Translations under genes and position numbers: made by a program
NCBI RefSeq assembly: GCF_029582805.1
Contig: NZ_JAKKUT010000002.1
Span: 248,001-312,000 of the forward strand
Length of the DNA: 64,000 nucleotides
Source: Candidatus Synechococcus calcipolaris G9
GTDB taxonomy: Bacteria; Cyanobacteriota; Cyanobacteriia; Thermosynechococcales; Thermosynechococcaceae
Direction: 5' to 3'
Notes under the pieces: generated by a model
Told to the model about the DNA's origin: nothing
The model's database searches: none
What the model saw: the letters and a program-made list of their open reading frames with translations, nothing else
Shown here: positions 25,250 to 36,900 of the stretch, in pieces
Layout of the letters: each line of letters begins with the position of its first letter
Numbering within the stretch: position 1 is the stretch's first letter

Positions 25250-26332
25250 CTAGGCATTGATGCTAGGAGCAACAATCGCCACTGGTTGAGACTCAGCAGA
25301 AGCCAAATCTAAGGGGAAGTTGTGAGCATTGCGCTCGTGCATCACTTCCATACCCAGGTTAGCCCGGTTGATAATGTCAGCCCAAGTATTGATTACGTTA
25401 CCCTTGGCATCGACAACGGAGTGGTTGAAGTTGAAACCATTCAGGTTGAAGGCCATGGTGCTGATACCCAGGGCGGTGAACCAAATCCCAACCACGGGCC
25501 AAGCAGCTAAGAAGAAGTGCAGGGCACGGCTGTTATTGAAGCTGGCATATTGGAAAATCAAGCGACCGAAGTAACCGTGGGCAGCAACAATGTTGTAGGT
25601 TTCTTCTTCTTGACCAAATTTGTAACCGTAATTTTGAGACTCGGTTTCGGTGGTTTCCCGAATCAAGCTGGAGGTCACCAAAGAACCATGCATGGCAGAG
25701 AACAAGGCACCACCAAACACACCGGCCACACCCAATTGGTGGAAGGGATGCATGAGAATGTTGTGCTCGGCTTGGAACACCAACATGAAGTTGAAGGTAC
25801 CGGAAATCCCTAGGGGCATACCGTCAGAGAAGGAACCTTGACCAATGGGGTAGATCAAGAAGACGGCGGTAGCAGCAGCCACGGGAGCGGAGTAAGCCAC
25901 ACAGATCCAAGGACGCATGCCCAAGCGGTAGCTGAGTTCCCATTCCCGACCCATGTAGCAGAAAACACCAATCAAGAAGTGGAAGATGACCAACTGGTAA
26001 GGGCCACCATTGTAAAGCCACTCATCCAAGGAGGCAGCTTCCCAAATGGGGTAGAAGTGCAGGCCAATGGCATTACTAGAGGGCACCACCGCACCGGTGA
26101 TGATGTTGTTGCCATAGATTAAGGAACCGGCAACTGGCTCACGAATCCCATCAATGTCGACAGGGGGGGCAGCAATAAAGGCAATCACGAAGCAAGCGGT
26201 GGCAGCCAGTAGGGTCGGGATCATCAAAACACCGAACCAGCCAATGTAAAGGCGGTTGTTGGTGCTGGTGACCCAGCTACAAAACTGTTCCCACAGATTC
26301 AGGCTTTCGCGACGTTGTAAAACGGTCGTCAT
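25250..26332 (-). CDS. psbA: photosystem II reaction centre protein D1, high-light (E130) form
   Basis: The 360-residue D1 protein binds P680, pheophytin, QB and most ligands of the Mn4CaO5 cluster in thylakoid photosystem II. Visible key residues are TyrZ at 161, Asp170 and His190. The 16-residue C-terminal extension is cleaved after Ala344. Residue 130 is Glu (YMGRE130). Glu130 marks the D1:2/PsbA3-like form induced in strong light, whereas Gln130 marks the low-light form. The rest is nearly invariant. Other psbA copies must lie elsewhere because cyanobacteria normally carry several. A sigma70-type promoter and a terminator are annotated separately. It is divergent from psb27. Confidence 0.98.
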   Translation of the reverse strand: MTTVLQRRESLNLWEQFCSWVTSTNNRLYIGWFGVLMIPTLLAATACFVIAFIAAPPVDIDGIREPVAGSLIYGNNIITGAVVPSSNAIGLHFYPIWEAASLDEWLYNGGPYQLVIFHFLIGVFCYMGREWELSYRLGMRPWICVAYSAPVAAATAVFLIYPIGQGSFSDGMPLGISGTFNFMLVFQAEHNILMHPFHQLGVAGVFGGALFSAMHGSLVTSSLIRETTETESQNYGYKFGQEEETYNIVAAHGYFGRLIFQYASFNNSRALHFFLAAWPVVGIWFTALGISTMAFNLNGFNFNHSVVDAKGNVINTWADIINRANLGMEVMHERNAHNFPLDLASAESQPVAIVAPSINA

Positions 26333-26453
26333 AGTATAAGTCCTGTTGAAACAAATAGAACAACATTAAAAAAATGAACATTCAAGTTTCCTCGATCCCG
26401 GAAAACCTAGGGACTAGGTAGACCTGAGAATGAGGTGATTTGAATGTAAACTT

Positions 26454-26482
26454 ATGTTAACTTGATTTCAGGGATATGTAAA
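26454..26482 (-). promoter_or_regulatory. candidate psbA promoter
   Basis: Read on the minus strand: TTTACA, a 17-base spacer, TAACAT. The boxes are close to the consensus -35 and -10 with ideal spacing and would give a leader of about 115 bases before the psbA ATG. Leaders of this length, with an AT-rich end, are common for psbA. Not tested. Confidence 0.55.
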
Positions 26483-26618
26483 GGGATGTGTCGAACTTTT
26501 ATAAAATGTTAAGGATCATCCCAAAGAATCGATCGATCCCTGAGAGAATGGGAATGGCCCAGTCAGGATAGTTGAGTCGCTGTCGTCGGGCAATGTATCT
26601 AAATTTTCTAGGGTAATT

Positions 26619-27023
26619 ATGAAACGTTTTATCAGAATGGTATCGGGACTCCTGCTCTGTCTCACCTTGCTGTTGACCAGCTGCAGCAATCTTCCCACCG
26701 GCTTAAGTGGCGATTTTCGCCAGGACACGTTAACCCTAATTGGCAGTTTACGGGAGGCGATCGCCCTACCGGAGGATGATGCCAACAAGAAGGTTGCCCA
26801 GGCCGATGCCCGGAAAAAGCTGAATGATTTCTTTGCCCTCTATCGTCGGGATGAATCCCTGCGGAGCCTAGCGTCCTTTACCACCATGCAAACCGCCCTC
26901 AATTCCTTGGCGGGCCATTACAGTTCCTATCCCAATCGCCCCCTACCCACCAAGTTAAAGAATCGCCTAGAACAGGAATTCAAGCAGGTGGAGTTGGCTC
27001 TGGATAGGGAATCACGGTCTTAG
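26619..27023 (+). CDS. psb27: photosystem II assembly lipoprotein Psb27
   Basis: A 134-residue lipoprotein. The signal peptide ends in the lipobox LLTSC, with lipidated Cys22, and the mature part is the four-helix bundle of Psb27 (about 110 residues). Conserved pieces include DFRQDTLTLIGSLREAI and ADARKKLNDFFALYRRD. Psb27 binds the lumenal side of CP43 during photosystem II assembly and repair, before the Mn cluster forms. Being divergent from psbA with 286 bp between them, it may share light-responsive control, which is inference. Start ATG 26619. Confidence 0.93.
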   Translation: MKRFIRMVSGLLLCLTLLLTSCSNLPTGLSGDFRQDTLTLIGSLREAIALPEDDANKKVAQADARKKLNDFFALYRRDESLRSLASFTTMQTALNSLAGHYSSYPNRPLPTKLKNRLEQEFKQVELALDRESRS

Positions 27024-27138
27024 GGGCTTTCATCCTAGGGGACTCGCAGGGGAACCATGGGGCGATCGCCTTTGTAAGGTAAAGTCTACTTCTAAGAATT
27101 ACAAGGGCTTAAAATCCGGTATCGGGGGAGACCGCAGG

Positions 27139-28473
27139 TTAGGTGCGGGTTGTCCAGGGGCCCCAAATCGCAAAGGTCATGCCCGGATGGTAAATATTCA
27201 CAAACATCGTTTGTCCATCCGCTGAAAAACAAACCCCCGCAAATTCCTGGCTGTTGAGGGCATTTAAGGCAAAAGTGTACATCCGACCCTGGGGGGTTAC
27301 GCCCACCAAGCGATTGATCTCATCTTCGCCATCCTCACAGCAGATTAAATCCCCAAAGGGAGCCATGACAATATTGTCTGGGTAGTTTAATACCCCTTTG
27401 TCGGGGGATTCCACAAATAGCTCTAGGGTACCCCCCTGATCCGCCGTTGCACCGGGCCGGTATCGCCAAATTTGCCCTAGACGCTTGGTGCCGCCACTGG
27501 TGGCCGTAAAGTAAAATTCACCTTTGCTATAGCAGATACCTTCGCCTCGGGTAAAGAGGGCGGCTCCCTTGTTAAACCCTTGGAATCGCACCGTATCGTC
27601 GGCGGGATCTGGCTCAGGAATATCCACCCATTCCACGTCAAAGGAACGACCCACGGGAAAATTCAGGCGGGTATTGATTTTAGGGGCCGATTTAATTTTC
27701 AGGGCTTGGAGCGTTCCCCCCGCCGGCAAATCCCCCGGTTTGTTGGGAATAAACCGATAAAATAAGCCATCCCCACGATCTTCAGTTTGATAAATAATAT
27801 TGGTTTGTGGATCTACGGCGATCGCCTCGTGTTGAAAACGCCCCATGGCCTTGAGGGGAATGGGAGTCACTAATCCCCGCGCCGCGATCGGCACCTCAAA
27901 GTTATAACCATGGCGTTTTTGTACCGGGCCATGGCGACCGGGATTTTCCGGAGTGGAGACATTTTCTTCACAGCTAATCCAGGTCTTCCAGGGCGTGGAG
28001 CCACCGGCGCAGTTTCGATAGGTTCCGGCCAAAGTAGAACAATCTTGGATTAATTGGCGATCCTTACTGACCACTAGAGTGGTGGTGCCGCCGGGACAGA
28101 GGGGATCATACTTTTGGTCGGGACGGGCCTGAACCGGTCGAAATCCACTGGGTAGGCCTGGATAGACTTCATGGTTACGGACTAAAATTGTGGTGCCATT
28201 GGCCCCTGGAAAACTGGCCATGCCATCATGTAAGGAGGGGACACGATAGCCATCACTCATGGGATCCCCCAACTTAGAAAAGACCCGATACTGAAAGCCG
28301 GGGGGTAAATCTAAAATGCCTTGGGGATCCTTAACTAGGGATCCGAATCCCTTTGTTTGAACAGATTGTCCTTGGGCCGCCCGCTGATAAAGGAGTTGCA
28401 AGCCTTGGGGAAGCAAGAGTGCCCCTGTCCCCATTGCAGCCATAGTCAGAAAATGACGACGTGATACAGCCAT
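27139..28473 (-). CDS. PhoX-family (DUF839) alkaline phosphatase-like protein with Tat signal
   Basis: A 444-residue exported protein. The N-terminus has a twin-arginine signal (SRRHFLTMAAMG then a hydrophobic stretch), expected for folded, metal-loaded proteins. The body is a beta-propeller of the PhoX/DUF839 type. NHEVYPG, STLAGTYRNCAGGSTPWKTW then CEEN, GRFQHEAIAVDP and EGICYSKGEFYF are matching stretches that in PhoX hold the Ca/Fe site and its Cys and Glu ligands. PhoX hydrolyses phosphomonoesters outside the cell under phosphate shortage. This shorter version belongs to the wider family, so activity is likely but not certain. A triple TAACAA repeat lies just upstream. Confidence 0.85.
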   Translation of the reverse strand: MAVSRRHFLTMAAMGTGALLLPQGLQLLYQRAAQGQSVQTKGFGSLVKDPQGILDLPPGFQYRVFSKLGDPMSDGYRVPSLHDGMASFPGANGTTILVRNHEVYPGLPSGFRPVQARPDQKYDPLCPGGTTTLVVSKDRQLIQDCSTLAGTYRNCAGGSTPWKTWISCEENVSTPENPGRHGPVQKRHGYNFEVPIAARGLVTPIPLKAMGRFQHEAIAVDPQTNIIYQTEDRGDGLFYRFIPNKPGDLPAGGTLQALKIKSAPKINTRLNFPVGRSFDVEWVDIPEPDPADDTVRFQGFNKGAALFTRGEGICYSKGEFYFTATSGGTKRLGQIWRYRPGATADQGGTLELFVESPDKGVLNYPDNIVMAPFGDLICCEDGEDEINRLVGVTPQGRMYTFALNALNSQEFAGVCFSADGQTMFVNIYHPGMTFAIWGPWTTRT

Positions 28474-28859
28474 AGGCTAGTCCTTATCAACAACTGAATC
28501 AGGAACGCTTCAACATTGGCAGACACGCTGTCCCCTGCAAATGTCCCAGAATCCTAACAACCTAACAAAGCGTAACAAGTTTTGGTTCCTTTGGCCAGGG
28601 ATTTTGCCCTTGGGATTCCCCAATCCCTAGCCGACCCCTATAATAGATGGGCAGACCTAGAATTCCTGTCTAAACTGACCCTCTCAGACGGTTTAGTTCG
28701 GTATATGTTTCTAGTTGCCCACCCATGCCTAAATCGCTAGGGTGACAATTTAGAGTCTAGCCTTTTAGGGTCTATACTATGCCTGCGAATTGCCAATAAC
28801 GCCTAGACATATTTCTCGAAATATTACTAAAATTCACAATCGTTTCGTCTGTCATTGCT
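28474..28859. other. 386-bp intergenic region between phoX and glutamate synthase genes
   Basis: It holds the TAACAA triple repeat near the phoX side (28555-28578), a TATAAT at 28639-28644 without a good -35 box, and a TTTAGA-18-TATACT pair at 28749-28778 that could be the glutamate synthase promoter. I looked for a glutamine riboswitch core and for an NtcA box (GTA-N8-TAC) and saw neither. No small gene is visible. Confidence 0.4.
28555..28578 (-). promoter_or_regulatory. triple TAACAA/TTGTTA repeat upstream of phoX
   Basis: TAACAA occurs at 28555, 28563 and 28573 (TTGTTA three times on the phoX strand), 82-105 bp before the phoX start. The spacing is 8 and 10 bases. Tandem direct repeats upstream of a phosphatase gene are typical of Pho-regulon boxes, but the sequence does not match the cyanobacterial SphR consensus I remember, so this is a weak candidate operator. 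Confidence 0.3.
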
Positions 28860-31800
28860 ATGCACAATCAAAATTCCCCCTCCGGCCATCAGTCTCTCCC
28901 CGCCGACAGCGGTTTTTCTGGGTATCCATGGTTGGTGGAGGAACGAGATGCCTGTGGGGTTGGTTTTGTTGCCCATCGCGAGGGAAAGGCCAGTCATAGC
29001 ATTGTGGAGCAGGCCCTCCAGGGATTAACCTGTCTGGAGCATCGGGGTGGTTGTAGTGCCGACAGAGATTCGGGAGATGGCGCAGGTTTGATGACCGCTG
29101 TTCCCTGGCAATTACTACCAGAATATGGCATTCCCCGGCAAAATATTGGGGTAGCCATGGTCTTTTTACCCCAGGGCGGGGCGACGGCGATCGCCAAAAA
29201 AATAATTGAGGAGTCCCTGGGTAGCTCGGATCTAAAGTTCTTGGGGTGGCGGCAGGTTCCGGTCAACCCCGATGTCCTCGGCCCCCAAGCTCGGCAAAAC
29301 CAACCCCAGATTGAGCAGTTATTTGTTGCCTCTAGTACCCTGAATGGGGATGCCCTAGAGCGGCAACTCTACCTGGCTCGGAAGCGGATGGAGCAGGCGA
29401 TTAATGCCACCAAGGCAGCATGGTGTAAAGATTTTTATGTTTGTTCGTTTTCTAACCGGACAATTGTTTATAAGGGGATGGTTCGCTCCGTCGTCCTGAA
29501 GGATTTTTATCTAGATCTACAAAATCCAGACTATATCAGTGTGTTTGCGGTGTATCACCGTCGCTTTAGCACCAACACCATGCCCAAATGGCCCCTCGCC
29601 CAACCCATGCGCTTTTTGGGCCACAATGGTGAAATCAATACCCTTTTGGGGAATATTAACTGGATGCGGGCCCGCCAAGCCCAGTTGGCCCATCCCGTCT
29701 GGTCAGATACTTTTGGGGAATTGCTGCCCATTGTCAATGCAAAAAATAGTGATTCCGCCAATTTGGACAATGCCCTAGAACTTTTGGTGCAGTCCGGTCG
29801 CCAACCCCTGCAAGGGATGATGATGCTGGTACCAGAGGCCTATCAAAATCAACCGGATTTGGTAGAGCATCCAGAAATCGTCGATTTTTATGAGTTTTAT
29901 AGCGGACTCCAGGAAGCCTGGGATGGCCCGGCCCTGATTGTCTTTAGTGATGGCCATGTGGTGGGGGCAACCCTTGATCGCAACGGTCTACGCCCCGCCC
30001 GCTATACCATTACCCAGGATGGTCTGGTGATTGTGGGTTCCGAAGCCGGAGTCATTCCCGTCGAAGAGGCCAATGTCCTAGAGAAAGGCCGCCTCGGCCC
30101 GGGGCAAATGATCGCGGTGGATCTACAAAACCATGAGCTACTCACCAACTGGCAAATTAAACAACGGGTGGCTGCCCACGCCCCCTATGGTGAATGGCTA
30201 AAAACCTACCGCCAAGACATCGAACCCCAAGCCTACCAGGAAGATTTGGCGATCGCCCCCCCCGACTATCTCCAGCAGCAGATGGCCTTTGGCTACGGGG
30301 CCGAGGACGTGGAAATGGTGATCGAAGCCATGGCCAAGGATGGTAAGGAACCCACTTTTTGTATGGGGGATGACATTCCCCTAGCGGTGCTATCGGAGCG
30401 GCCCCACCTGCTCTATAACTACTTTAAGCAGCGGTTTGCCCAGGTCACGAATCCGCCCATTGACCCCCTGCGGGAAAAACTGGTGATGTCCTTAGTGACC
30501 CGACTGGGGGCCCGGGGGAATCTTTTAGACGAGCAAGGGAGTTTTGCCCGATTGCTCCAACTCAATTCCCCATTGATCAATGAAGCAGAATTAACCCAAA
30601 TTATGGAGTCGGACTTTGGGCCGGTGCGGCTCTCCACCCAGTACCCCTTAGCGGCTGGGCCCACCGGTCTCGAAAAAGCCGTCGGGAATCTCTGTCAGCA
30701 GGCCATTGCGGCCGTTCGCCAGGGAGCAGAAATTCTAGTCCTGAGCGATCGCCATGACGGGGCAGGGACATTGCACTACCTGGATGCCGAAACCACCTTT
30801 ATTCCCCCTCTTTTAGCCGTGGGCGCGGTTCACCATAGCTTGATTAGCCAAGGGATTCGCCGTCAAGTCTCCCTAGTGGTAGAAACGGCCCAGTGCTGGA
30901 GTACCCACCATTTTGCCTGCTTGATTGGCTATGGGGCCGGCGCGATTTGTCCCTACCTAACCTGGGAAACCATTCGCCAGTGGTGGCACAGCGATCGCAC
31001 CCAGAATCTTTTTTCCAAGGGTAAGTTAGCCCCAATGGATCTGCAACGGGTTCAGGCCAACTACCGTAAATCCATTGAAGATGGCCTGTTGAAGATTCTC
31101 TCAAAGATGGGAATTTCCCTGGTTGCCAGTTATCGCGGGGCGCAAATTTTTGAGGCCATCGGGATTGGTTCCGATCTGTTGCAGTTAGGTTTCATTGGTA
31201 CCACGTCACGGGTGGGGGGCCTAAGCATTACGGATCTGGCCCAGGAAACGGTAACGTTCCACAGCAAGGCCTTCCCGGAAATGACCAGTAAAAAGCTGAA
31301 AAACTATGGTTTTGTCCAGTTCCGGCCCGGGGGTGAATACCACATGAATAACCCGGAGATGGCCAAGGCTCTCCACAAAGCTGTTGCAGATAAAAACTAT
31401 GATCACTACGAGGTCTACCGCCAGCAGCTTACCACCCGGATTCCCACGGCCCTGCGGGATTTGCTGGAGTTCCAGAGCGATCGCCCGTCCATTGATTTAG
31501 ACCAGGTGGAGCCGGCCAGCGAGATTGCAAAACGCTTCTGCACCGGTGGCATGTCTCTGGGTGCCTTGTCCCGGGAAGCCCATGAAGTTCTGGCGATCGC
31601 CATGAATCGGTTGGGAGCCAAATCCAACTCTGGGGAAGGGGGCGAGGATCCGGTGCGGTTTGAAATCCTTGAGGATGTGGACAAGGATGGCCATTCTCCC
31701 CAACTGCCCCACCTCAATGGCCTCCGCAATGGAGACACCGCCAATTCTGCGATCAAACAGGTGGCCTCGGGCCGATTTGGGGTGACACCGGAATATTTAA

Positions 31801-33506
31801 GCCATGGCAAGCAAATTGAGATCAAAATGGCCCAGGGGGCCAAGCCAGGGGAAGGGGGCCAATTACCGGGGCCAAAGGTCAGCCCCTATATTGCCATGCT
31901 GCGCCGTTCTAAGCCCGGTGTGCCCTTGATTTCACCCCCACCCCACCATGACATTTACTCCATTGAGGATCTAGCCCAACTTATTTTTGATCTGCATCAG
32001 ATCAATCCCCAGGCCAAGGTTTCCGTAAAATTGGTGGCGGAAATTGGCATTGGTACGATCGCCGCTGGGGTGGCCAAGGCAAATGCCGATGTGATCCAGA
32101 TTTCTGGCCATGACGGTGGCACGGGAGCGTCGCCCCTCAGTTCCATTAAGCATGCCGGTAGTCCCTGGGAATTGGGATTAACCGAAGTCCATCGGGTGCT
32201 GCTGGAAAACCAACTGCGGGATCGGGTGACCCTGCGGGTTGATGGTGGTCTTAAGTGCGGCTGGGATGTGATCATGGGGGCCCTGATGGGGGCCGAAGAA
32301 TTTGGCTTTGGCTCGGCGGCCATGATTGCCGAAGGCTGTATTATGGCGCGGATTTGCCATACCAATAACTGCCCCGTGGGGGTAGCTACCCAAAAAGAAG
32401 AGCTACGGAAGCGGTTCCCTGGCATTCCTGACCATGTGGTGAATTTCTTCCTCTTTATTGCCGAAGAGGTGCGTTCCATTCTGGCGAAGCTGGGCTATAG
32501 CAGTCTCAATGAGATCATTGGCCGTTCGGATATTCTTACTCCACGCGCCGATGTTCACCTCCAGAAAACCCAATCCCTAAATTTGGATTGCCTGACCCAA
32601 CTGCCCGATACCCGCAGCGATCGCCAGTGGCTTGTCCATGAAGCGGTGCATAGCAATGGTGACGTTCTCGACGATCGCATCTTGGCGGAAGCTGATGTTC
32701 AAACGGCAATCTGTGAACAACAAACCGTGGAAGCCACCTATGGGATTGTGAATACCGATCGCACCGTGGGGGCCCGAATTGCTGGGGCGATCGCCCGCAA
32801 GTACGGTAATACAGGCTTTGAAGGACAGTTGACCCTTAACTTTGAGGGCAGTGCCGGTCAGAGCTTTGGTGCCTTTAACTTACCAGGGATGATCCTCAAG
32901 CTGGTGGGCGAGGCCAACGACTACGTGGGCAAGGGAATGCACGGCGGTGAACTGATTATTACCCCCAAACCTGACGCTCCCTATGCTGCTGCCGATAACG
33001 TGATTATTGGTAACACCTGTCTTTATGGAGCGACCGGCGGCGTTCTCTATGCCAATGGCCGGGCTGGAGAGCGGTTTGCCGTCCGCAATTCCAAGGGTAC
33101 TGCGGTGGTCGAAGGAACTGGCGATCACTGTTGTGAATACATGACCGGCGGTGTGGTGGTGGTTCTGGGAACAACGGGCCGCAATGTCGGGGCCGGCATG
33201 ACCGGGGGGTTAGCCTACATCTTAGATGAAACCCACACCTTCCCCGCTAAGGTCAACCCAGAGATCGTTAAACTCCAGCGGGTCGTTTCGCCAGCGGGCC
33301 AAACCCAGCTACGGAACTTGATCCAAGCCCACAGCGATCGCACCGGTAGCCCCCGTGCCCAGGAGATTCTCAGCCAGTGGGACACCTATCTACCCCAATT
33401 TTGGCAGGTGGTTCCCCCCTCCGAAGCCGATAGCCCGGAAGCCAATCCAGAGATGCTCTCCCAGGCTGAGACAGCAACGGATAAGGTGTTAACCCCGGTA
33501 CAGTAA
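28860..33506 (+). CDS. glutamate synthase, large/ferredoxin-dependent type
   Basis: A 1548-residue GOGAT that makes two glutamates from 2-oxoglutarate and glutamine. The propeptide is removed to expose catalytic Cys32 in RDACGVGF, which forms the glutaminase domain. The central and FMN-binding domains follow, including [10 protein letters not shown], the FMN barrel, and the 3Fe-4S cluster cysteines 1160, 1166 and 1171 (C-x5-C-x4-C). The C-terminal part is the beta-helix domain. No gltD (NAD(P)H small subunit) is adjacent, which favours the ferredoxin-dependent enzyme (GlsF) used in photosynthetic cells, but sequence alone does not settle Fd- versus NADH-type. It is monocistronic-looking, with purC 70 bp downstream. 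Confidence 0.92.
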   Translation: MHNQNSPSGHQSLPADSGFSGYPWLVEERDACGVGFVAHREGKASHSIVEQALQGLTCLEHRGGCSADRDSGDGAGLMTAVPWQLLPEYGIPRQNIGVAMVFLPQGGATAIAKKIIEESLGSSDLKFLGWRQVPVNPDVLGPQARQNQPQIEQLFVASSTLNGDALERQLYLARKRMEQAINATKAAWCKDFYVCSFSNRTIVYKGMVRSVVLKDFYLDLQNPDYISVFAVYHRRFSTNTMPKWPLAQPMRFLGHNGEINTLLGNINWMRARQAQLAHPVWSDTFGELLPIVNAKNSDSANLDNALELLVQSGRQPLQGMMMLVPEAYQNQPDLVEHPEIVDFYEFYSGLQEAWDGPALIVFSDGHVVGATLDRNGLRPARYTITQDGLVIVGSEAGVIPVEEANVLEKGRLGPGQMIAVDLQNHELLTNWQIKQRVAAHAPYGEWLKTYRQDIEPQAYQEDLAIAPPDYLQQQMAFGYGAEDVEMVIEAMAKDGKEPTFCMGDDIPLAVLSERPHLLYNYFKQRFAQVTNPPIDPLREKLVMSLVTRLGARGNLLDEQGSFARLLQLNSPLINEAELTQIMESDFGPVRLSTQYPLAAGPTGLEKAVGNLCQQAIAAVRQGAEILVLSDRHDGAGTLHYLDAETTFIPPLLAVGAVHHSLISQGIRRQVSLVVETAQCWSTHHFACLIGYGAGAICPYLTWETIRQWWHSDRTQNLFSKGKLAPMDLQRVQANYRKSIEDGLLKILSKMGISLVASYRGAQIFEAIGIGSDLLQLGFIGTTSRVGGLSITDLAQETVTFHSKAFPEMTSKKLKNYGFVQFRPGGEYHMNNPEMAKALHKAVADKNYDHYEVYRQQLTTRIPTALRDLLEFQSDRPSIDLDQVEPASEIAKRFCTGGMSLGALSREAHEVLAIAMNRLGAKSNSGEGGEDPVRFEILEDVDKDGHSPQLPHLNGLRNGDTANSAIKQVASGRFGVTPEYLSHGKQIEIKMAQGAKPGEGGQLPGPKVSPYIAMLRRSKPGVPLISPPPHHDIYSIEDLAQLIFDLHQINPQAKVSVKLVAEIGIGTIAAGVAKANADVIQISGHDGGTGASPLSSIKHAGSPWELGLTEVHRVLLENQLRDRVTLRVDGGLKCGWDVIMGALMGAEEFGFGSAAMIAEGCIMARICHTNNCPVGVATQKEELRKRFPGIPDHVVNFFLFIAEEVRSILAKLGYSSLNEIIGRSDILTPRADVHLQKTQSLNLDCLTQLPDTRSDRQWLVHEAVHSNGDVLDDRILAEADVQTAICEQQTVEATYGIVNTDRTVGARIAGAIARKYGNTGFEGQLTLNFEGSAGQSFGAFNLPGMILKLVGEANDYVGKGMHGGELIITPKPDAPYAAADNVIIGNTCLYGATGGVLYANGRAGERFAVRNSKGTAVVEGTGDHCCEYMTGGVVVVLGTTGRNVGAGMTGGLAYILDETHTFPAKVNPEIVKLQRVVSPAGQTQLRNLIQAHSDRTGSPRAQEILSQWDTYLPQFWQVVPPSEADSPEANPEMLSQAETATDKVLTPVQ

Positions 33507-33576
33507 ACCCGTGCAAATGGGTGAATTCAATTTGTAGATTCAATTAGTAGATTGTTTTAGGGGCTGGAGGGTCACG

Positions 33577-34323
33577 ATGTCTGTTTCTTCGCCTCTCTAC
33601 GAGGGCAAGGCCAAAAAAATCTACGCCAGTGAGGATGCCGACATTCTTATTGCCCACTTTAAGGATGATGCCACGGCCTTTAATGCCCAAAAACGCGGCT
33701 CCATCAAGGCCAAGGGGGAAATGAACTGCACGATCGCCAGCCATTTATTTCGCTACCTTGGCCAACAGGGCATTCCCAGCCATTTTATTGATCAACCGGC
33801 CCCCAACCAAATGCGGATCCAGGCGGTGGAGATTATCCCCCTAGAAGTCGTTGTCCGTAATCGCGCCGCCGGGAGTCTTTGCCGTCAGACAGGTTTGCCC
33901 CTAGGCATGGAGCTATCACCACCCCTGGTGGAGTTTTATCTCAAAAATGATGAACTGGGGGATCCCCTGCTTACAGGCGATCGCCTCAACCTCCTCAATT
34001 TAGCCAGTCCCGATGAAATTCAAACCCTGAGAACCCTGGCCCTAGAGATTAACCAGCACCTCATTGAGTTTTTTAATCACTGCGCCATTACCCTGGTGGA
34101 TTTTAAGTTAGAATTTGGCCGCGATCGCCAGGGCACAATTTTGCTCGCTGATGAGATCAGCCCCGATACCTGCCGCCTTTGGAATCAACAGGAAACGGAT
34201 CCCGATCGACGGATTATGGATAAAGATCGCTTTCGCCAAGATCTAGGGGATGTAGAAACGGCCTATGCCCAAGTCATGGAGCGAGTCTTGAAAAACCAGG
34301 AATTTAGCAAAGGAACTGCTTAA
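33577..34323 (+). CDS. purC: phosphoribosylaminoimidazole-succinocarboxamide synthase
   Basis: A 248-residue SAICAR synthetase, step 7 (in cyanobacterial order) of purine synthesis. It joins aspartate to CAIR using ATP. Family features: N-terminal [22 protein letters not shown] (the ATP-grasp lid region), [11 protein letters not shown], and [11 protein letters not shown] then [13 protein letters not shown]. Length is normal. A good GGAGGG ribosome site precedes ATG 33577. The stop TAA shares its last base with the purL ATG, so the two are translationally coupled. Confidence 0.95.
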   Translation: MSVSSPLYEGKAKKIYASEDADILIAHFKDDATAFNAQKRGSIKAKGEMNCTIASHLFRYLGQQGIPSHFIDQPAPNQMRIQAVEIIPLEVVVRNRAAGSLCRQTGLPLGMELSPPLVEFYLKNDELGDPLLTGDRLNLLNLASPDEIQTLRTLALEINQHLIEFFNHCAITLVDFKLEFGRDRQGTILLADEISPDTCRLWNQQETDPDRRIMDKDRFRQDLGDVETAYAQVMERVLKNQEFSKGTA

Positions 34324-36683
34324 TGGTTGCCCCGTCCCCTGCGTCCGCCGCCGAGATTGCCGCCGAGGGCCTCAAGCCCGAAGAATATACAGAAATTGTC
34401 CGGCGGTTGGGTCGCCATCCCAATCGGGCCGAATTGGGCATGTTTGGGGTGATGTGGTCAGAGCATTGCTGTTATAAAAACTCCCGACCCCTCCTGAAGC
34501 AGTTTCCCACCCAAGGCAAACGGGTACTGGTGGGCCCGGGGGAAAATGCTGGGGTTGTGGACTTAGGGGATGGGCTGCGGTTAGCCTTCAAGATTGAGTC
34601 CCATAATCACCCCTCGGCGATCGAGCCATTTCAGGGGGCCGCCACCGGTGTCGGTGGTATTTTGCGGGATATTTTCACCATGGGGGCCCGGCCCATCGCC
34701 CTCCTCAATGCCCTGCGGTTTGGTAGTTTAAGGGATGCCAAAACCCGCCAACTCTTCCAGGGCGTAGTCGCAGGCATTAGCCACTATGGCAACTGTGTCG
34801 GTGTACCCACCATTGGCGGGGATGTTTACTTTGAGCCAGCCTATGGTGGCAATCCCCTCGTGAATGTGATGGCCCTAGGTTTAATGGAAACCGCTGAAAT
34901 TGTCAAATCCGGTGCCGCTGGGGTGGGGAATCCCGTATTGTATGTGGGATCAACCACCGGTCGGGATGGCATGGGGGGAGCCAGTTTTGCCAGTGCCGAA
35001 CTCAGCGATGCCTCCATGGACGATCGCCCGGCGGTGCAAGTGGGGGATCCCTTCCTCGAAAAATCCCTCATTGAAGCGTGCCTAGAGGCCTTTCAAACCG
35101 GGGCAGTCATTGCCGCCCAGGACATGGGGGCAGCGGGCCTCACCTGCTCCACTGCCGAGATGGCAGCAAAGGGGGGGGTGGGGATTGAACTGAATTTAGA
35201 TCGGGTTCCAGTACGGGAAACGGGGATGGTACCCTACGAATATTTGCTATCTGAATCCCAGGAACGGATGCTATTTGTAGTGGAACAGGGACGAGAGGAT
35301 GAACTCATTGAGATTTTCCAGCGGTGGGGGCTTCAGGGGGTCGTTGCCGGCCAAGTCATTGCCGACCCCATTGTGAGAATTTTCTTCCAAGGGGCGATCG
35401 CCGCTGAAATTCCAGCCACGGCCTTAGCCGATGACACACCGCTCTATGAACGGCAAAAAATGACCACCCTGCCTGACTATATCCAAGACGCCTGGGCCTG
35501 GTCAGAGGCCGACCTGCCTCCCACATCGGTAACAGGTCTGACGGGAGAAAACCCCCAGGATTGGAATCAGGTCTTGATGGCATTGCTTGCCTGTCCCACC
35601 ATTGCCTCTAAGTCCTGGGTCTATCGCCAATACGATCACCAGGTTCAAAATAATACCCTGATTTTCCCTGGCGGGGCAGATGCTGGGGTGATTCGCTTGC
35701 GGCCCCTACCTGGCCAAGCCTGTGACCATGGGTCTAGTCAAAAGGGCGTTCATCAAAAAGGAGTCGCCGCCACCGTTGATTGCAATGGCCGCCACGTTTA
35801 CCTCCATCCCTACGAAGGGGCTAAAGGGGCAGTGGCAGAAGCGGCCCGGAATTTAACCTGTGTGGGGGCCCTGCCCTTGGCGGTGACAGACAATCTCAAC
35901 TTTGGCAGCCCGGAAACACCAGTGGGCTATTGGCAGTTAGCCGAGGCTTGCCGGGGCCTAGCAGAAGCCTGCCAGAGCTTGGGTACTCCAGTCACGGGGG
36001 GTAACGTCTCCCTCTACAATGAAACCCTGGATTCCCAAGGCACACCCCAGGCTATTTACCCAACTCCCGTAGTGGGAATGGTGGGCCTCATTGAAGATTT
36101 GCAGCGGGTGGTGGGTCAAGGTTGGCAACATCAAGGGGATGCCATTTATCTCCTGGGCCTTCCCCCCTCCCTAGAGGTAGATTCACGGGTGAGTCTGGGG
36201 GGGTCTGAATATTTAGCGACGATTCATGGCCAGGTTGCTGGTCAGCCCCCCCAGGTTGATTTGGACTTAGAGCAGCGGGTTCAGGAGGTCTGCCGCCATG
36301 GTATTAGCCAAGGCTGGATTTGTTCTGCCCACGATAGTTCCGAGGGAGGCCTTGCCGTTGCCCTAGCTGAGGCCTGTATCAGTGGCGATCGCGGCGCGGC
36401 GATTACCTTACCCCTAGAAAGCACGATGGTTGGACGCTGGGATCGACTTCTATTTGGTGAGGGGGGGGCGCGAATTATTGTCTCCGTCGCCCTAGAGCAT
36501 CAACCCACCTGGCAAGCTTATTTAAGGGAATCCCTGAAGGATTATGGGGTGTATTTAGGCCAGGTACAAAACCAGGGTGGAGAGCTTCTCCTTACAACCA
36601 ATGATAATTTGGCCTTAATCAAGGTTAGGATAGAAGATATTAAAGCCCTTTGGCAAAATGCCCTAGTTAATTATTTTCACTAG
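34323..36683 (+). CDS. purL: phosphoribosylformylglycinamidine synthase subunit PurL
   Basis: A 786-residue small-type PurL, which converts FGAR to FGAM with ATP and ammonia from PurQ, with PurS as bridging subunit. Size and the lack of a glutaminase domain show it is the three-component type, and purS and purQ must be elsewhere. Family stretches: [15 protein letters not shown] near 40, [44 protein letters not shown], and the second repeat with [11 protein letters not shown] and [15 protein letters not shown]. The protein has an internal duplication as expected. The start codon overlaps the purC stop (TAATG). Confidence 0.95.
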   Translation: MVAPSPASAAEIAAEGLKPEEYTEIVRRLGRHPNRAELGMFGVMWSEHCCYKNSRPLLKQFPTQGKRVLVGPGENAGVVDLGDGLRLAFKIESHNHPSAIEPFQGAATGVGGILRDIFTMGARPIALLNALRFGSLRDAKTRQLFQGVVAGISHYGNCVGVPTIGGDVYFEPAYGGNPLVNVMALGLMETAEIVKSGAAGVGNPVLYVGSTTGRDGMGGASFASAELSDASMDDRPAVQVGDPFLEKSLIEACLEAFQTGAVIAAQDMGAAGLTCSTAEMAAKGGVGIELNLDRVPVRETGMVPYEYLLSESQERMLFVVEQGREDELIEIFQRWGLQGVVAGQVIADPIVRIFFQGAIAAEIPATALADDTPLYERQKMTTLPDYIQDAWAWSEADLPPTSVTGLTGENPQDWNQVLMALLACPTIASKSWVYRQYDHQVQNNTLIFPGGADAGVIRLRPLPGQACDHGSSQKGVHQKGVAATVDCNGRHVYLHPYEGAKGAVAEAARNLTCVGALPLAVTDNLNFGSPETPVGYWQLAEACRGLAEACQSLGTPVTGGNVSLYNETLDSQGTPQAIYPTPVVGMVGLIEDLQRVVGQGWQHQGDAIYLLGLPPSLEVDSRVSLGGSEYLATIHGQVAGQPPQVDLDLEQRVQEVCRHGISQGWICSAHDSSEGGLAVALAEACISGDRGAAITLPLESTMVGRWDRLLFGEGGARIIVSVALEHQPTWQAYLRESLKDYGVYLGQVQNQGGELLLTTNDNLALIKVRIEDIKALWQNALVNYFH

Positions 36684-36757
36684 AGGTTTAGTGTCATCAT
36701 TTTGATCACATTTTGATTAAATTAGTCACGGTTTTAGCTGAAGACATAGAGTGGGGG

Positions 36758-36773
36758 CGACGAGAAATCGTCG
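36758..36773 (+). other. GNRA-type hairpin in the purF leader
   Basis: CGACGA-GAAA-TCGTCG: a perfect six-pair stem capped by a GAAA tetraloop, 128 bp before the purF ATG in a 217-bp AT-rich leader. There is no T-run behind it, so it is not an ordinary terminator. It could be one element of a structured leader. Function unknown. Confidence 0.45.
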
Positions 36774-36900
36774 ATATAAATGATAAGTATGGAATTTATG
36801 AGTCTTTCCGAATTTGTATCAATGATGCTATGAGCATTATTTCATGAGTATTAATGTCTAAATTGTCTAAGCTGTAATAGTGTCTTTGCGGTAAAAATTC

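Noticed and set aside
28474-28859. Possible glutamine riboswitch or NtcA box in front of the glutamate synthase gene
   Set aside because: I could not find the conserved glnA-RNA core or a GTA-N8-TAC site in the right place.
33507-33576. Direct repeat around GATTCAATT..GTAGATT between glutamate synthase and purC
   Set aside because: Two imperfect copies in an AT-rich 70-bp gap, too short and too weak to support a role.
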